NCBI GenBank assembly: GCA_024236075.1
Contig: JACKLE010000001.1
Location: 434,001-498,000 of the forward strand
Length of the DNA: 64,000 bases
Direction of reading: 5' to 3'
DNA from: Alphaproteobacteria bacterium
Lineage (GTDB): Bacteria; Pseudomonadota; Alphaproteobacteria; JACAEB01
A program made the translations under genes and the position numbers. How positions within the stretch are numbered: position 1 is the first letter of the stretch; the number at the start of each line of letters is the position of its first letter. Shown here in pieces: positions 8,398 through 17,263 of the stretch. The notes under the pieces were generated by a model. That model saw nothing but the letters and a program-made list of their open reading frames with translations, ran no database searches and had not been told where the DNA came from.

Positions 8398-8530
8398 CGG
8401 GGCGTCCTCTCCAATCTGGCGGGCGGGCCCCCTTAACGGGCGTCGGCGCGAAGGTCCCTCGGTTGCGCGGCATTGCCGGGCGCCGCAGACTTGCGCACGA
8501 CGCATGACGCATGACGCTGGGGAAGGCTCC

Positions 8531-9283
8531 ATGGGCGAGGATGCCGCCGCGCTCGCCGCGCTGCTCGAGACGGCCGAGGCCGTGACCGTCTTCACGGGCG
8601 CCGGCATCTCGACCGAGTCGGGCATTCCCGATTTCCGCAGCCCGGGCGGCCTCTGGACCAAGATGAAGCCCATCTATTTCGAGGATTTTCTGCGCTCGGA
8701 GGAGGTGCGGCGCGAGGCCTGGCGGCGCAAGTTCGAAAGCGAGGGCAGGCTCTGGGACGCAAAGCCCAATCGCGGCCACTACGCGATCGCCAAGCTCGTC
8801 GCGCAGGGCCGCGCGCGCAGCGTCATCACGCAGAACGTCGACGATCTCCACCGCGCGTCCGGCGTGCCCGCCGAGCGGATCGTCGAGCTGCACGGCAACG
8901 CGACCTATGCGAAATGCCTCTCGTGCGGCGAGCGCCACGAGCATGAGAGCTTCCGCGCGGCCTTCCTGGAGCGGGGCGCGATCCCTTCCTGCCGGTCGTG
9001 CGGCGGCATCGTGAAGACGGCGACGATTTCCTTCGGCCAGGCCATGCCCGAGGCCGAGATGGCGCGCGCGCAGGAGGCGGCGCTGGCCTGCGACCTCTTC
9101 CTCTGCGTCGGGACGTCGCTCACCGTCTATCCGGCGGCGGCGTTCCCGGCGGTCGCGAAGCGCAACGGCGCGCGCCTCGTCATCCTCAACCGCGATCCGA
9201 CGGACCAGGACGATATCGCCGATCTCGTGATCCATGCGGGCGCCGGCGACGTGCTCGCCGCGGCGACGCGCCTCGAGGTGTGA
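8531..9283 (+). CDS. NAD-dependent protein deacylase, sirtuin family
   Basis: 250 aa. Sir2/CobB-type enzyme that removes acyl groups from lysine using NAD+. Seen: GAGISTESGIPDFRSPGGLW (about 23-42), TQNVDDLHRASG, catalytic His in ELHGNATY, a zinc site built from CLSCG and CRSCG, and the C-terminal FLCVGTSLTVYP. ATG 8531 was preferred over an ATG at 8504 because GGGGAAGG lies just upstream of it. Its presence in the same window as the acetyltransferase/deacetylase operon may be coincidental. Probably monocistronic. Confidence 0.92.
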   Translation: MGEDAAALAALLETAEAVTVFTGAGISTESGIPDFRSPGGLWTKMKPIYFEDFLRSEEVRREAWRRKFESEGRLWDAKPNRGHYAIAKLVAQGRARSVITQNVDDLHRASGVPAERIVELHGNATYAKCLSCGERHEHESFRAAFLERGAIPSCRSCGGIVKTATISFGQAMPEAEMARAQEAALACDLFLCVGTSLTVYPAAAFPAVAKRNGARLVILNRDPTDQDDIADLVIHAGAGDVLAAATRLEV

Positions 9284-9420
9284 AGAACCTTTCGCCCTCT
9301 CCACAGTTTTGACGATGCGGGCGCGTTCGCGGCGGCGGCGACTCGGTCTATGTCCCGACGCGGGGCTCGCGCCGGCGCTGTTCGCGCCGCGCGTGCGGGC
9401 AGAACGTGGAGGGTGATCCC

Positions 9421-10038
9421 ATGCAGCGCATTTCCAACGGTCTCGCGTCGAAAGTTCTTGCGGCGTCGTCCGCCGGCTTCCTTCTCGCGCTCGCGCCGGG
9501 CGCGGCCAGCGCCGACATGTTCGGCGGCGGCAGGTCCTATGTCGCGCTGACGGGCGGCATCAGCTTCCTCGACGTGGAGACGACGGGCGGGGCCGATCTC
9601 GACACGGATACGGGCTTCGGCGGCGCCGTCGCGCTGGGCTGGCGCTATCCGGAAGGCTTCCGCTTCGAGCTGCAGGCCGCCTTCGAGGGCGCCGATTTCG
9701 ACGGCGGCGGAATCACGGACGGCGACATCTCCGCGATCGAGGCCTTCGTGAACGGCTATTACGACTTCAAGGATTCCGGGCTCTGGCGCAACAACGTGAC
9801 GCCCTATATCGGCGTCGGCCTCGGCGGGGCGCGGGTCAAGGTCGATGCCGGCCCGACGGACGGGGACGACTACGCCCTCGGGATTCAGGGCCTCGCGGGG
9901 CTTTCCTTCGCGCTCACCGACCGCTCGGAGCTTTCGCTCGGCTATCGCTATCTCTGGCTCGACGAGGTCGAGATCGACCATACGAGCCTCGACACGGCGA
10001 GCCATGCGCTCTCGCTCACCCTGCGCTTCGGCCTCTGA
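9421..10038 (+). CDS. Outer-membrane beta-barrel protein
   Basis: 205 aa with a clear signal peptide ending near GAASADMF (residue ~32). The mature part has alternating aromatic/glycine strands (YVALTGGISFL, GGAVALGWRYP, YIGVGLGGARVKV, ELSLGYRYLWLD) and ends in LSLTLRFGL, as expected for a small 8-stranded outer-membrane barrel of the OmpW/Omp25-like type. Start ATG 9421 has GGAGGG nearby. Its last 23 nt overlap the end of the convergent acetyltransferase gene. Specific role unknown. Confidence 0.8.
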   Translation: MQRISNGLASKVLAASSAGFLLALAPGAASADMFGGGRSYVALTGGISFLDVETTGGADLDTDTGFGGAVALGWRYPEGFRFELQAAFEGADFDGGGITDGDISAIEAFVNGYYDFKDSGLWRNNVTPYIGVGLGGARVKVDAGPTDGDDYALGIQGLAGLSFALTDRSELSLGYRYLWLDEVEIDHTSLDTASHALSLTLRFGL

Positions 10039-10561
10039 GGCCCGCGAGCCACTCCGTCCGCTCCAGGATGAAATAGTCGTGGAGCTTCCCGGCGTGAAGG
10101 CGCATGCCCAGTCGGGGCAGGCGCAGACGGCCGGCGACGGCGCGCGATCGCGGATTGTCCGTGCGCACGATGCAGGCGATGCGCGGAAGGCCGAGCGTCT
10201 CGAAGCCGTAGGCGATGGCGGCCGCGCCGGCCTCGGTCGCGTATCCGTGCCCGCGCGCCTGCGGCAGGAAATGCCAGCCGACCTCGACCTCGCGCGTGTT
10301 CGGCAGGGGGCGCAGGAGGATCGCGCCGAGATGGCGTGCCTCGTCCGTGAGCGGATGGACGTGCCACCAGCCGAGTCCGCGCGGGCCGAGCGCGAGGAGG
10401 GCCCGTAGCGCGGCCGCGCTCTCGGCCTCGGTGCCCGGCGCCTCGCGCCACCAATAGACGCGGGGGTCGGCGACGATGGCGTGCAGGAGCGCCTCGTCGC
10501 CCGCGACGTAGGGGCGCAGCGCGAGGCGCTTCGTGGCGAGCGTCGGCGGGGCGGCGGTCAT
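10016..10561 (-). CDS. GNAT family N-acetyltransferase (RimJ/RimL-like)
   Basis: 181 aa. Starts with the family's TKRLALRPYVAGDEALL and has the acetyl-CoA loop region QARGHGYATEAGAAAIAYGF (about 108-127) and the later TDNPRSRAVAGRLRL typical of RimJ/RimL acetyltransferases, which modify alpha-amino groups of proteins or small molecules. The 3' end overlaps the convergent outer-membrane protein gene by 23 nt. Substrate not predictable. Confidence 0.85.
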   Translation of the reverse strand: MTAAPPTLATKRLALRPYVAGDEALLHAIVADPRVYWWREAPGTEAESAAALRALLALGPRGLGWWHVHPLTDEARHLGAILLRPLPNTREVEVGWHFLPQARGHGYATEAGAAAIAYGFETLGLPRIACIVRTDNPRSRAVAGRLRLPRLGMRLHAGKLHDYFILERTEWLAGLRGRSAG

Positions 10562-10972
10562 GGCGCGCGAGCTTATCGGCGCGCACCGGCGGCCGATAGG
10601 GCGCTTGTGCGCTCCGGCATGGCTCGTCTAGGTCACCGACTCACTAGCCCCCACCCCGTCATCCCGGAGCCTAGGCGAGCCCGGAAATGCTCGCATTTCC
10701 GGCCTTGCGAGCCTTGGCGTCCGGGATCTGCGGCTGGGCGATGCTCCGCAAGCGGCAGATCCCGGACAGCTCAATTTACCGGCCAAATCAAACCCCGGCT
10801 TTCGCCGGGGCATGGATTTGGGGCAAATTGGCTTCCGGGATGACGGGGTGGGGGCTATTGGCTCTGTGGCCTAGAGCAGTTTCCTGTGAGCGGCGCGCAC
10901 GCGGCGCTTCGGTCCCGCGCCGATCTCCACTAGGGTCGTCGCCGAACCCCTTTTCGTCAGGAGGCCCACACC
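10562..10972. other. Intergenic interval between GNAT gene and ssb
   Basis: Apart from the 213-bp inverted-repeat element listed separately, nothing was recognised except the ssb ribosome-binding site (AGGAGG near 10959-10964). The ssb promoter should lie between the element and the start codon. Confidence 0.5.
10645..10857. repeat. MITE-like element with perfect 24-bp terminal inverted repeats
   Basis: Positions 10645-10668 are an exact inverted copy of 10834-10857, and the match continues past a one-base slip. Inside are further perfect hairpins: a 9-bp stem at about 10680-10701, a 13-bp stem (arm starting GTCCGGGATCTGC near 10720, partner ending near 10769), and a GCCGGGG hairpin near 10794-10811. 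There is no coding capacity. It looks like a non-autonomous mobile or extragenic palindromic element between a GNAT gene and ssb. Confidence 0.7.
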
Positions 10973-11428
10973 ATGGCCGGCAGCGTCAACAAGGTCATTC
11001 TCGTCGGCAATCTCGGCGCCGATCCCGAGATTCGCCAGACCCAGGACGGGCGCCCCATCGCGAAGCTGCGCATCGCGACCTCGGAGACCTGGCGCGACAA
11101 GGGCTCGGGCGAGCGGCGCGAGAAGACCGAGTGGCACAATATCGTGATCTTCAACGAGGGGCTCTGCCGCATCGCGGAGCAGTATCTGCGGAAGGGCTCG
11201 AAGGTCTATCTCGAGGGCCAGCTTCAGACGCGCAAATGGCAGGACCAGCAGGGCCAGGACCGCTACACGACGGAGGTCGTGCTGCAGGGCTTCAACTCGG
11301 CCCTCACCATGCTCGACGGGCGCCAGGGCGGAGGCGGCGAGGCCTCCTACGGCGGCGGCGAGTCGATGCCCTCGCGCGCGCCGGCGCGCGACCTCTCGAG
11401 CGACCTCAACGACGACATTCCGTTCTGA
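10973..11428 (+). CDS. ssb: Single-stranded DNA-binding protein
   Basis: 151 aa. OB-fold SSB that coats single-stranded DNA in replication, repair and recombination. Seen: NKVILVGNLGADPEIR at the N-terminus, the conserved KTEWHNIVIF and KGSKVYLEGQLQTRKWQDQ core, a Gly/Ser-rich linker and the acidic protein-interaction tip DLNDDIPF. AGGAGG sits 9-14 nt before ATG 10973. It is convergent with the DnaJ-like gene with only 13 nt between stops. Confidence 0.97.
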   Translation: MAGSVNKVILVGNLGADPEIRQTQDGRPIAKLRIATSETWRDKGSGERREKTEWHNIVIFNEGLCRIAEQYLRKGSKVYLEGQLQTRKWQDQQGQDRYTTEVVLQGFNSALTMLDGRQGGGGEASYGGGESMPSRAPARDLSSDLNDDIPF

Positions 11429-11441
11429 GCCCGGCCGCCGC

Positions 11442-12368
11442 CTAGAAACGTCCCCGGCGCGGATCGTAGGGCGCGCGCTCGGCCCAGTCGCGCATCGTCT
11501 CGCGCATCTCCTCGTCGAGGCGCTCGGGCAGCACGATGCGCAAGGTCACGAGCTGGTCCCCGGCCGGCAGGTTCTTCGCGGCGTGGGCCGGGACGCCCTT
11601 GCCCTTCAGCCGCAGCGTGACGCCGGCGCCCATATCGGCCGGAACGGCGAGGCGCACCGGACCGTGGAGCGTCGGCACCGTGATCTCCGCGCCGAGGGCG
11701 GCCTCGGGCACGCTCACCGGCACCTCGAGGAGGATGTCGCGCCCCTCGCGGCGGAAATATTTGTGCGGGCGCACGCGCACGTCGACATAGCAGTCGCCGC
11801 GCGGGCCGCCGTGAAGGCCCTTCTTGCCCTGCTTCTTGAGGCGGAAGCGCCGGCCGTCGGCGAGGCCCGGGGGCAGCACGAGGTCGAGGGTCTCGCCTCC
11901 GTCGAGGATGACGCGCTTCGGGCCGCCGAGAGCGGCCTCCTCGAAGCTCAGCGAGACGCTCACCGAGACGTCCTCGCCGGGCTCGGGAGGAGGCGCCTCG
12001 GCCGTGCGCGCGGAGCGGCCGCGGAAGAGGTCGGAGAACATGTTCTCCCGGTCGAGCCGGTCCCAGAGATTGTCGAAGGCCCCGTCCGGGCGCGGCGGAG
12101 GCGGGGGCGGCGGGCGGCTCGCATGGGGCTGGGGCCGCGGCCGCGGCGAGCCGTCGGGGCGGATCTCGCCGAGGTCGAAGCGGCGGCGCTGGCCCGGGTC
12201 CTTCAGGAGCTCGTAGGCCGCGTTGACCTCCTGGAAGCGCGCGAGCGCCTGGGGATCGCTCCGATTCCCGTCGGGGTGATGGCGCTTGGCGGCCTGGCGG
12301 AAGGCCGCCTTGATCTCGTCCTGGCTCGCCGCGCGGCTCACGCCGAGAACGTCATAGGGATCGCGCAT
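11442..12368 (-). CDS. DnaJ-like co-chaperone without zinc-finger (CbpA type)
   Basis: 308 aa. J-domain at residues 1-66 with the HPD motif (KRHHPDGNRSD), which stimulates DnaK ATPase. A Pro/Arg-rich linker (about 70-130) is followed by the two beta-sandwich substrate-binding domains of DnaJ C-terminal type (VSVSLSFEEAALGG, then VPVSVPEAALGAEITVPTLH). There are no CxxCxGxG zinc modules, so it resembles CbpA/DjlA-type class II proteins rather than DnaJ itself. Start ATG 12368 gives MRDPYDVLGVS, the usual J-domain beginning. Confidence 0.9.
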   Translation of the reverse strand: MRDPYDVLGVSRAASQDEIKAAFRQAAKRHHPDGNRSDPQALARFQEVNAAYELLKDPGQRRRFDLGEIRPDGSPRPRPQPHASRPPPPPPPRPDGAFDNLWDRLDRENMFSDLFRGRSARTAEAPPPEPGEDVSVSVSLSFEEAALGGPKRVILDGGETLDLVLPPGLADGRRFRLKKQGKKGLHGGPRGDCYVDVRVRPHKYFRREGRDILLEVPVSVPEAALGAEITVPTLHGPVRLAVPADMGAGVTLRLKGKGVPAHAAKNLPAGDQLVTLRIVLPERLDEEMRETMRDWAERAPYDPRRGRF

Positions 12369-12469
12369 CGCAGGTCACCGGAGGGATTGCGCCGAGGCGG
12401 CCGGCCGATTGGGCCCGCCACTTTGCGGCGAGCTTAGGGCCAACTCCTATCCCGAGCCCTAACGCCGCG

Positions 12470-13147
12470 TTACTGGCCGTAGGTGAAGGTTCCCCGGTAG
12501 AGCGCCTTGAGCCCGTCCGAGGTCTCCTCCGAAGGCGGCGAGAAGGTCGCGGCGCCGGCCGCGGCGAGGCGGGCGCGCGCGAGCCGGTGGCCGCCCGCGC
12601 TCGCGGCGGCCAGCAGCGACTTCGCGGCCGCGGGGCTCTTCTCGACGCCGTTGCCGGAGAGAAAGAGCAGGGCGAGCTGATACTGGGCCTCCGGGTCGCC
12701 CGCGCGGGCCGCCCGGGCGAACCAGGACGCGGCGAGGCGCGGGTCGGCCGGCGTGCCCTCGCCGTCGAGCAGCATGGCGCCGAGATTGACCTGAGCGCCG
12801 ACGAGGCCGCGCTCGGCCGCGCGCAGGTAGAAGTCGAGCGCGCGGGGAAGGTCCTGCGCCACGCCCTCGCCCCGGCGCAGCATATGGGCGACGTTGCGCT
12901 GCGCCGCGAGGTCGCCCTTCTGGGCGAGGGCGAGCCAGCCCGCATAGGCGCGCGCATAGTCGCCCGCCTCGTAGGCCGCGAGCGCGTCCTCGAAGGAGGC
13001 GCCGAAGCGGCTCGCGAGCGCCGCGCGCTCTTCGGGCGTCAGGACGCCGGCCGCCGATGCCGCGTCGGGAGGCGCCGCCTCCTGCCCAAGCGCCGCGGCG
13101 GGCGCGAGCGCGAGGGCAAGAGCAAGACCGAGGAAGGCCCGGCGCAT
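12470..13147 (-). CDS. Sel1-repeat secreted protein
   Basis: 225 aa. Signal peptide (residues 1 to about 22, ending AALGQ), then Sel1/TPR-like repeats of about 36 residues (DYARAYAGWLALAQKGDLAA, AQRNVAHMLRRGEGVAQD, AQVNLGAMLLDGEGTPAD, AQYQLALLFLSGNGVEKS). Sel1 proteins are periplasmic or outer-membrane scaffolds; partner unknown. ATG 13147 overlaps the TGA of the upstream lipoprotein gene (TGATG), so the two are translationally coupled. Confidence 0.8.
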   Translation of the reverse strand: MRRAFLGLALALALAPAAALGQEAAPPDAASAAGVLTPEERAALASRFGASFEDALAAYEAGDYARAYAGWLALAQKGDLAAQRNVAHMLRRGEGVAQDLPRALDFYLRAAERGLVGAQVNLGAMLLDGEGTPADPRLAASWFARAARAGDPEAQYQLALLFLSGNGVEKSPAAAKSLLAAASAGGHRLARARLAAAGAATFSPPSEETSDGLKALYRGTFTYGQ

Positions 13148-13629
13148 CAATTGACGCGCCAGCTGCCGTCCGGCTGCTGGCACGCCACGCCCGAGGCCGA
13201 GTCCGACTTGCCGCCGGCGCTCACCGTCTGGCTGAACTGCCGGCAGGTCTGGCCGCTCGCCGTCTTGTAGGAGGATGTCGGCGTCACGGAGCCGGAATTG
13301 CCGGATTCGGGATTGCTCCATGTCACGGTCTGGTTGTTGGGCGCCGTCGAGAGCGCCCGATTCGTGGTCTGGCCCATGACGCTGCGGTCCTGCTCGGTGA
13401 GGCGGCGCGCGAGCGTCGAGCCGGCCCAATAGCCGAGCAGGGCGCCCGCCACCATGGCGATGTCCCGCCCGGTGCCCGAGCCGACCTGCGAGCCGACATA
13501 GGCGCCGGCCGCGGCCCCGGCGATGCCGCCGATCTGCTCGTTATATTGCCCCTCGGCGCAGGCTGCGACCGAAAGGAGGCTGAGCCCGGCAGCGGCCATC
13601 CGCATGGGCTTCGCGGTCATCGACATCAT
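13147..13629 (-). CDS. Glycine-zipper surface lipoprotein (17-kDa antigen-like)
   Basis: 160 aa. The N-terminal signal ends in a lipobox-like VAAC (residues ~21-24), predicting lipidation. A glycine-zipper stretch follows (GGIAGAAAGAYVGSQVGSGT, about 33-52; AGALLGYWAGSTLA), then a Ser/Thr/Asn-rich domain containing QTCRQFSQTV and CQQPDGSW, as in rickettsial 17-kDa surface-antigen-family lipoproteins. Probably anchored in the outer membrane. The start may be ATG 13629 or the adjacent ATG 13626. Coupled to the downstream Sel1 gene. Confidence 0.8.
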   Translation of the reverse strand: MMSMTAKPMRMAAAGLSLLSVAACAEGQYNEQIGGIAGAAAGAYVGSQVGSGTGRDIAMVAGALLGYWAGSTLARRLTEQDRSVMGQTTNRALSTAPNNQTVTWSNPESGNSGSVTPTSSYKTASGQTCRQFSQTVSAGGKSDSASGVACQQPDGSWRVN

Positions 13630-13800
13630 GATCTCGTCTCCCTTTTGCCGGCGCGCTCCGCGCCCGCCACCCTGGGCGCGGACCCGGCGGACTGCCTGGG
13701 CGCGCGCGCCGTTAACCATTATACATTTTTGCGGGCGGGCAAAGGCGGGGCGCCCGCCTCTGGAGCCGGAGCCCGGGATTTGGTAGGCCATCGGGCAGCA

Positions 13801-14442
13801 ATGAGCCAGACGCGGAACGACACACTTCTCGGAGCCGAGGCGGTCGAGGACCTTCCGGCCACGGACGACCCGATGGCGCTGTTCGGCGAATGGCTCGCGC
13901 TTGCCTCGGCGCGCGAGCCCAACGATCCCAACGCCATGGCGCTCGCGACGGTCGACGCGGCCGGCCTTCCCGACGTGCGCATGGTGCTGCTGAAGGCCGC
14001 CGACGCGCAGGGCTTCGTCTTCTACACCAACCTCGAAAGCGCCAAGGGCGTCGAGCTCGCCGCCAATCCGCGCGCGGGCCTGCTCTTCCACTGGAAGAGC
14101 CTGCGCCGCCAGGTGCGCGTGCGCGGGGACGCCGCGCCGGTCGGCGCGGCCGAGGCGGACGCCTATTTCGCGACGCGCCCGCGCGGGGCGCAGCTCGGCG
14201 CCTGGGCCTCGGCGCAGTCGCGCCCGCTCGCGGGGCGCTTCGAGCTCGAGCGGGCCGTCGCGCGCGAGGCGGCGCGGTTCGGGCTGAGCGAGGTGGCCCG
14301 CCCGCCGCACTGGTCCGGCTACCGCGTGCGCCCGCTCCAGATCGAGTTCTGGCGCGACCGCCCGTTCCGTCTCCACGACCGCCTGCGCTACCGGCGCGAG
14401 GCCCATGGCGCGCCATGGACCGTCGAGCGGCTCTATCCGTGA
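13801..14442 (+). CDS. pdxH: Pyridoxamine 5'-phosphate oxidase
   Basis: 213 aa, normal length. FMN enzyme oxidising pyridoxine/pyridoxamine phosphate to PLP. Recognisable family segments: NAMALATVDAAGLPDVRMVL, GFVFYTNLESAKG, RAGLLFHWKSLRRQVRVRG, SRPLAGRFEL and the C-terminal YRVRPLQIEFWRDRPFRLHD with RLYP at the end. ATG 13801 starts the protein. The CDF transporter follows 11 nt downstream, so the two are probably co-transcribed. A TTAACCAT site lies about 80 nt upstream. Confidence 0.95.
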   Translation: MSQTRNDTLLGAEAVEDLPATDDPMALFGEWLALASAREPNDPNAMALATVDAAGLPDVRMVLLKAADAQGFVFYTNLESAKGVELAANPRAGLLFHWKSLRRQVRVRGDAAPVGAAEADAYFATRPRGAQLGAWASAQSRPLAGRFELERAVAREAARFGLSEVARPPHWSGYRVRPLQIEFWRDRPFRLHDRLRYRREAHGAPWTVERLYP

Positions 14443-14453
14443 GGGAACCGGAG

Positions 14454-15413
14454 ATGACGGACGCCGACGCGGCGAAGAGCGCGGGCCCGGACGGTGCGGC
14501 GGGCGCCGGCGTGTCCGCGGCCGCGCGCGACCGTTTCATGCGCCTCGCGACCTATGCCTCCGTCGCGGTGGCCTCGACGCTGATCCTTCTCAAGGGCGCG
14601 GCCTACTACAAGACTGGCTCGGTCGCGATGCTCGCGAGCCTCGTGGATTCCGGCCTCGACCTGCTCGCGTCCGGCGTCACGCTCGTCGCCGTGCGCCAGG
14701 CGCTCGTGCCGCCCGACAGCGATCACCGCTTCGGGCACGGCAAGGCCGAGGCGCTGGCCGGGCTCATGCAGTCGGTCCTCGTCACCGGCTCCGCGCTCTT
14801 CATCCTGCTCGAGGCGCTGGAGAAGCTCGAGCGGCGCAGCCAGATCGAGCATTCCTACGCCGGCATCGCGGTCATCCTGGTCTCGATCGCGCTGACCTTC
14901 GCCCTCGTCGCGTTCCAGCGCTTCGTGGTGCGCCGCACCGGCTCGCTCGCCGTGATGGCGGACCGCCTGCACTACACCGGCGACCTCCTCACCAATCTCG
15001 GCGTCGTCGTGGCGCTCGTGGTGGCGGGCGTTCTCGGGCACCGCGCGGCCGATCCGCTCATCGGCATCCTGATCGCCGGCTACATCGCCTGGACCGCCTC
15101 CAGCATCCTGCGCCACTCGTTCGATCAGCTCATGGACCGGGAAATGGCGGATGCGGAGCGCGAGCGCATCCTGAAGATCATCGCGGCGCACGCGGACGTC
15201 ATGTCCGTGCACGACCTGCGCACGCGCCGGTCCGGCACGCGCTGCTTCATCCAGTTCCATCTCGAGCTCGACGGCGCCATCTCGCTTCTCGCGGCCCACC
15301 GCATCGCCGACGAGGTCGAGACGGCGCTGCACGAGGCCTATCCGCAGGCCGAGGTCTTCATCCATACGGACCCGGCCGGCCTCGAGGCCACGGGCCGGAC
15401 CGAGCCGGCGTGA
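14454..15413 (+). CDS. Cation diffusion facilitator family metal exporter
   Basis: 319 aa. FieF/ZitB-like divalent-metal/proton antiporter of the inner membrane. Transmembrane helices alternate with the metal-site motifs SLVDSGLDLL (DxxxD, about 55-64) and ADRLHYTGDLLTN (HxxxD), plus FGHGKAEAL. The C-terminal cytoplasmic domain (from about 230) includes VHDLRTRRSGTR and ends with VFIHTDPAG. The N-terminal ~25 residues are Ala/Gly-rich. Start ATG 14454 sits 11 nt after pdxH, with GGGAACCGGAG as ribosome-binding region. The metal (Fe, Zn or Mn) is not determinable. Confidence 0.9.
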   Translation: MTDADAAKSAGPDGAAGAGVSAAARDRFMRLATYASVAVASTLILLKGAAYYKTGSVAMLASLVDSGLDLLASGVTLVAVRQALVPPDSDHRFGHGKAEALAGLMQSVLVTGSALFILLEALEKLERRSQIEHSYAGIAVILVSIALTFALVAFQRFVVRRTGSLAVMADRLHYTGDLLTNLGVVVALVVAGVLGHRAADPLIGILIAGYIAWTASSILRHSFDQLMDREMADAERERILKIIAAHADVMSVHDLRTRRSGTRCFIQFHLELDGAISLLAAHRIADEVETALHEAYPQAEVFIHTDPAGLEATGRTEPA

Positions 15414-15520
15414 GGCGCGCGCCGCCCCATTGCCTGGGGCGGGCGGTTCTGTAGAGTTGCACCCCTATCAAATGGCGAGGACCGGGACCGCAACCCGGCG
15501 CACGACCGCGGAGGACGGGT

Positions 15521-17233
15521 ATGGCAGGGCTCTTGGGATTTCTCGGCCGCGGGCCCGAGCGTCACGCGCCGGACGCGGCGCGGGGCGACAAGGGGCCCTT
15601 CCTCGAGGGGCTCATGCAGGACGTGCCCCTCTCGATCCCCGACATCCTCGATCACGCGGCCTGTTTCCACGGCGCGCGCGAGATGGTGACGCGCACGCTC
15701 GAAGGGCCGATCCACCGCACGACCTATGCCGACCTCCATCTGCGCGCGCGCAAATGCGCGCAGGCGCTGAAGCGCCTCGGCGTGAAGCCGGGCGAGCGCA
15801 TCGCGACGCTCGCCTGGAACACCTACCGCCATTTCGAAGCCTGGTACGGCATCATCGGCACGGGCGCCGTGTGCCACACGATCAATCCGCGCCTCTTCGA
15901 GGATCAGATCGTCTACATCTCGAACCACGCCGAGAACCCCTACATCTTCACCGACACGACCTTCGTGCCGATCCTGGAGAAGATCGCGGACCGGCTCGAC
16001 AGCGCGAAGGCCTTCATCGTGCTCGCGGACCGCGCGCACATGCCGAAATCGAAGCTGAAGAACCTCATCTGCTATGAGGACATGATCGCCGCCGAGGACG
16101 GACGGTTCAACTGGGTGCGCATGCCCGAGACGGCGGCCGCGGGCCTCTGCTACACGTCGGGCACCACGGGCAATCCGAAGGGCGTGCTCTACTCGCACCG
16201 CTCCAACATTCTCATGTACCTCGCCTCGGGCGTCGGCGACGGCATCAGCCTGCACAGCAGCGACACCATCCTCGCCGTGGTTCCGATGTTCCACGCCAAT
16301 TCCTGGGGGCTCGTCTACAGCGCGCCCTCGAACGGCGCGAAGCTCGTCCTGCCGGGCATGAAGCTCGACGGACCTTCCGTGTACGAGCTTCTGGAGACCG
16401 AGAAGGTGACCTTCACGGCGGCCGTTCCGACCGTCTGGCTCATGCTCCTCCAGCATCTGGAGGCGAACAACCTCAAGCTCTCGACGCTGAAGCGCGTCGT
16501 CATCGGCGGCTCGGCGGTTCCGCGGCGCATCCTCGAGGCGTTCGAGGACAATTACGGCGTCGAGGTCATCCACGCCTGGGGCATGACCGAGACGAGCCCC
16601 ATCGGCACGCTCTGCGTGCTGAAGGCCGGCCAGACGGACCTGCCGCGCGCGGAGCAGGTGAAGATCAAGCTGAAGCAGGGCCGCCCCATCTTTCCCGTGC
16701 AGCTCAAGATCGTCGACGACGAGGGCAAGGCCCTGCCGCACGACGGAAAGGCCTTCGGCCGGCTGATGATCAAGGGGCCCTTCATCGCGAAGGCCTATTT
16801 CAAGGGCGAGGGCGGCGATCCGCTCGACGCGGACGGCTATTTCGACACGGGCGACGTCGCGACCATCGACGGCGAGGGCTTCATCCAGATCACGGACCGC
16901 GCCAAGGACGTCATCAAGTCGGGCGGGGAATGGATCTCGTCGATCGAGATCGAGAACATCGCGGTCGGCCATCCCAAGGTCGCCGAGGCGGCGGTCATCG
17001 GGCTCTACCATCCCAAATGGGACGAGCGCCCGCTCCTCATCATCGTGCCGAAGGCCGGGGAGAGCGTCACCAGGGAGGAGATCCTCGCCTATCTCGAAGG
17101 CAAGATCGCCAAATGGTGGATGCCGGACGATGTCGTCTTCATCGAGGAGATGCCGCACACCGCGACCGGCAAGATCCAGAAGACGGCGCTCCGCGAGATG
17201 TTCAAGGATCACGTGCTGCCGACGGCGAAATAG
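15521..17233 (+). CDS. Acyl-CoA synthetase (AMP-forming), long/medium chain
   Basis: 570 aa. ANL-superfamily ligase activating a fatty or related acid with ATP and CoA. Seen: P-loop-like YTSGTTGNPKGVLYSHRS (about 210-227), VPMFHANSWG, HAWGMTETSPIG (A5 motif), DGYFDTGDVATIDGEGF (A7) and the C-terminal GKIQKTALRE with the catalytic Lys. Gatekeeper features resemble FadD3/AlkK-type medium-to-long-chain synthetases. ATG 15521 opens MAGLLGFLGRG. A DUF1499 gene follows 30 nt downstream. Chain-length specificity is unknown. Confidence 0.9.
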   Translation: MAGLLGFLGRGPERHAPDAARGDKGPFLEGLMQDVPLSIPDILDHAACFHGAREMVTRTLEGPIHRTTYADLHLRARKCAQALKRLGVKPGERIATLAWNTYRHFEAWYGIIGTGAVCHTINPRLFEDQIVYISNHAENPYIFTDTTFVPILEKIADRLDSAKAFIVLADRAHMPKSKLKNLICYEDMIAAEDGRFNWVRMPETAAAGLCYTSGTTGNPKGVLYSHRSNILMYLASGVGDGISLHSSDTILAVVPMFHANSWGLVYSAPSNGAKLVLPGMKLDGPSVYELLETEKVTFTAAVPTVWLMLLQHLEANNLKLSTLKRVVIGGSAVPRRILEAFEDNYGVEVIHAWGMTETSPIGTLCVLKAGQTDLPRAEQVKIKLKQGRPIFPVQLKIVDDEGKALPHDGKAFGRLMIKGPFIAKAYFKGEGGDPLDADGYFDTGDVATIDGEGFIQITDRAKDVIKSGGEWISSIEIENIAVGHPKVAEAAVIGLYHPKWDERPLLIIVPKAGESVTREEILAYLEGKIAKWWMPDDVVFIEEMPHTATGKIQKTALREMFKDHVLPTAK

Positions 17234-17263
17234 GGGGCCGCCGGCGAGGCGGGGGAGGGTTCT

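Noticed and set aside
10645..10857. Autonomous insertion sequence
   Set aside because: The element is too short and has no transposase frame.
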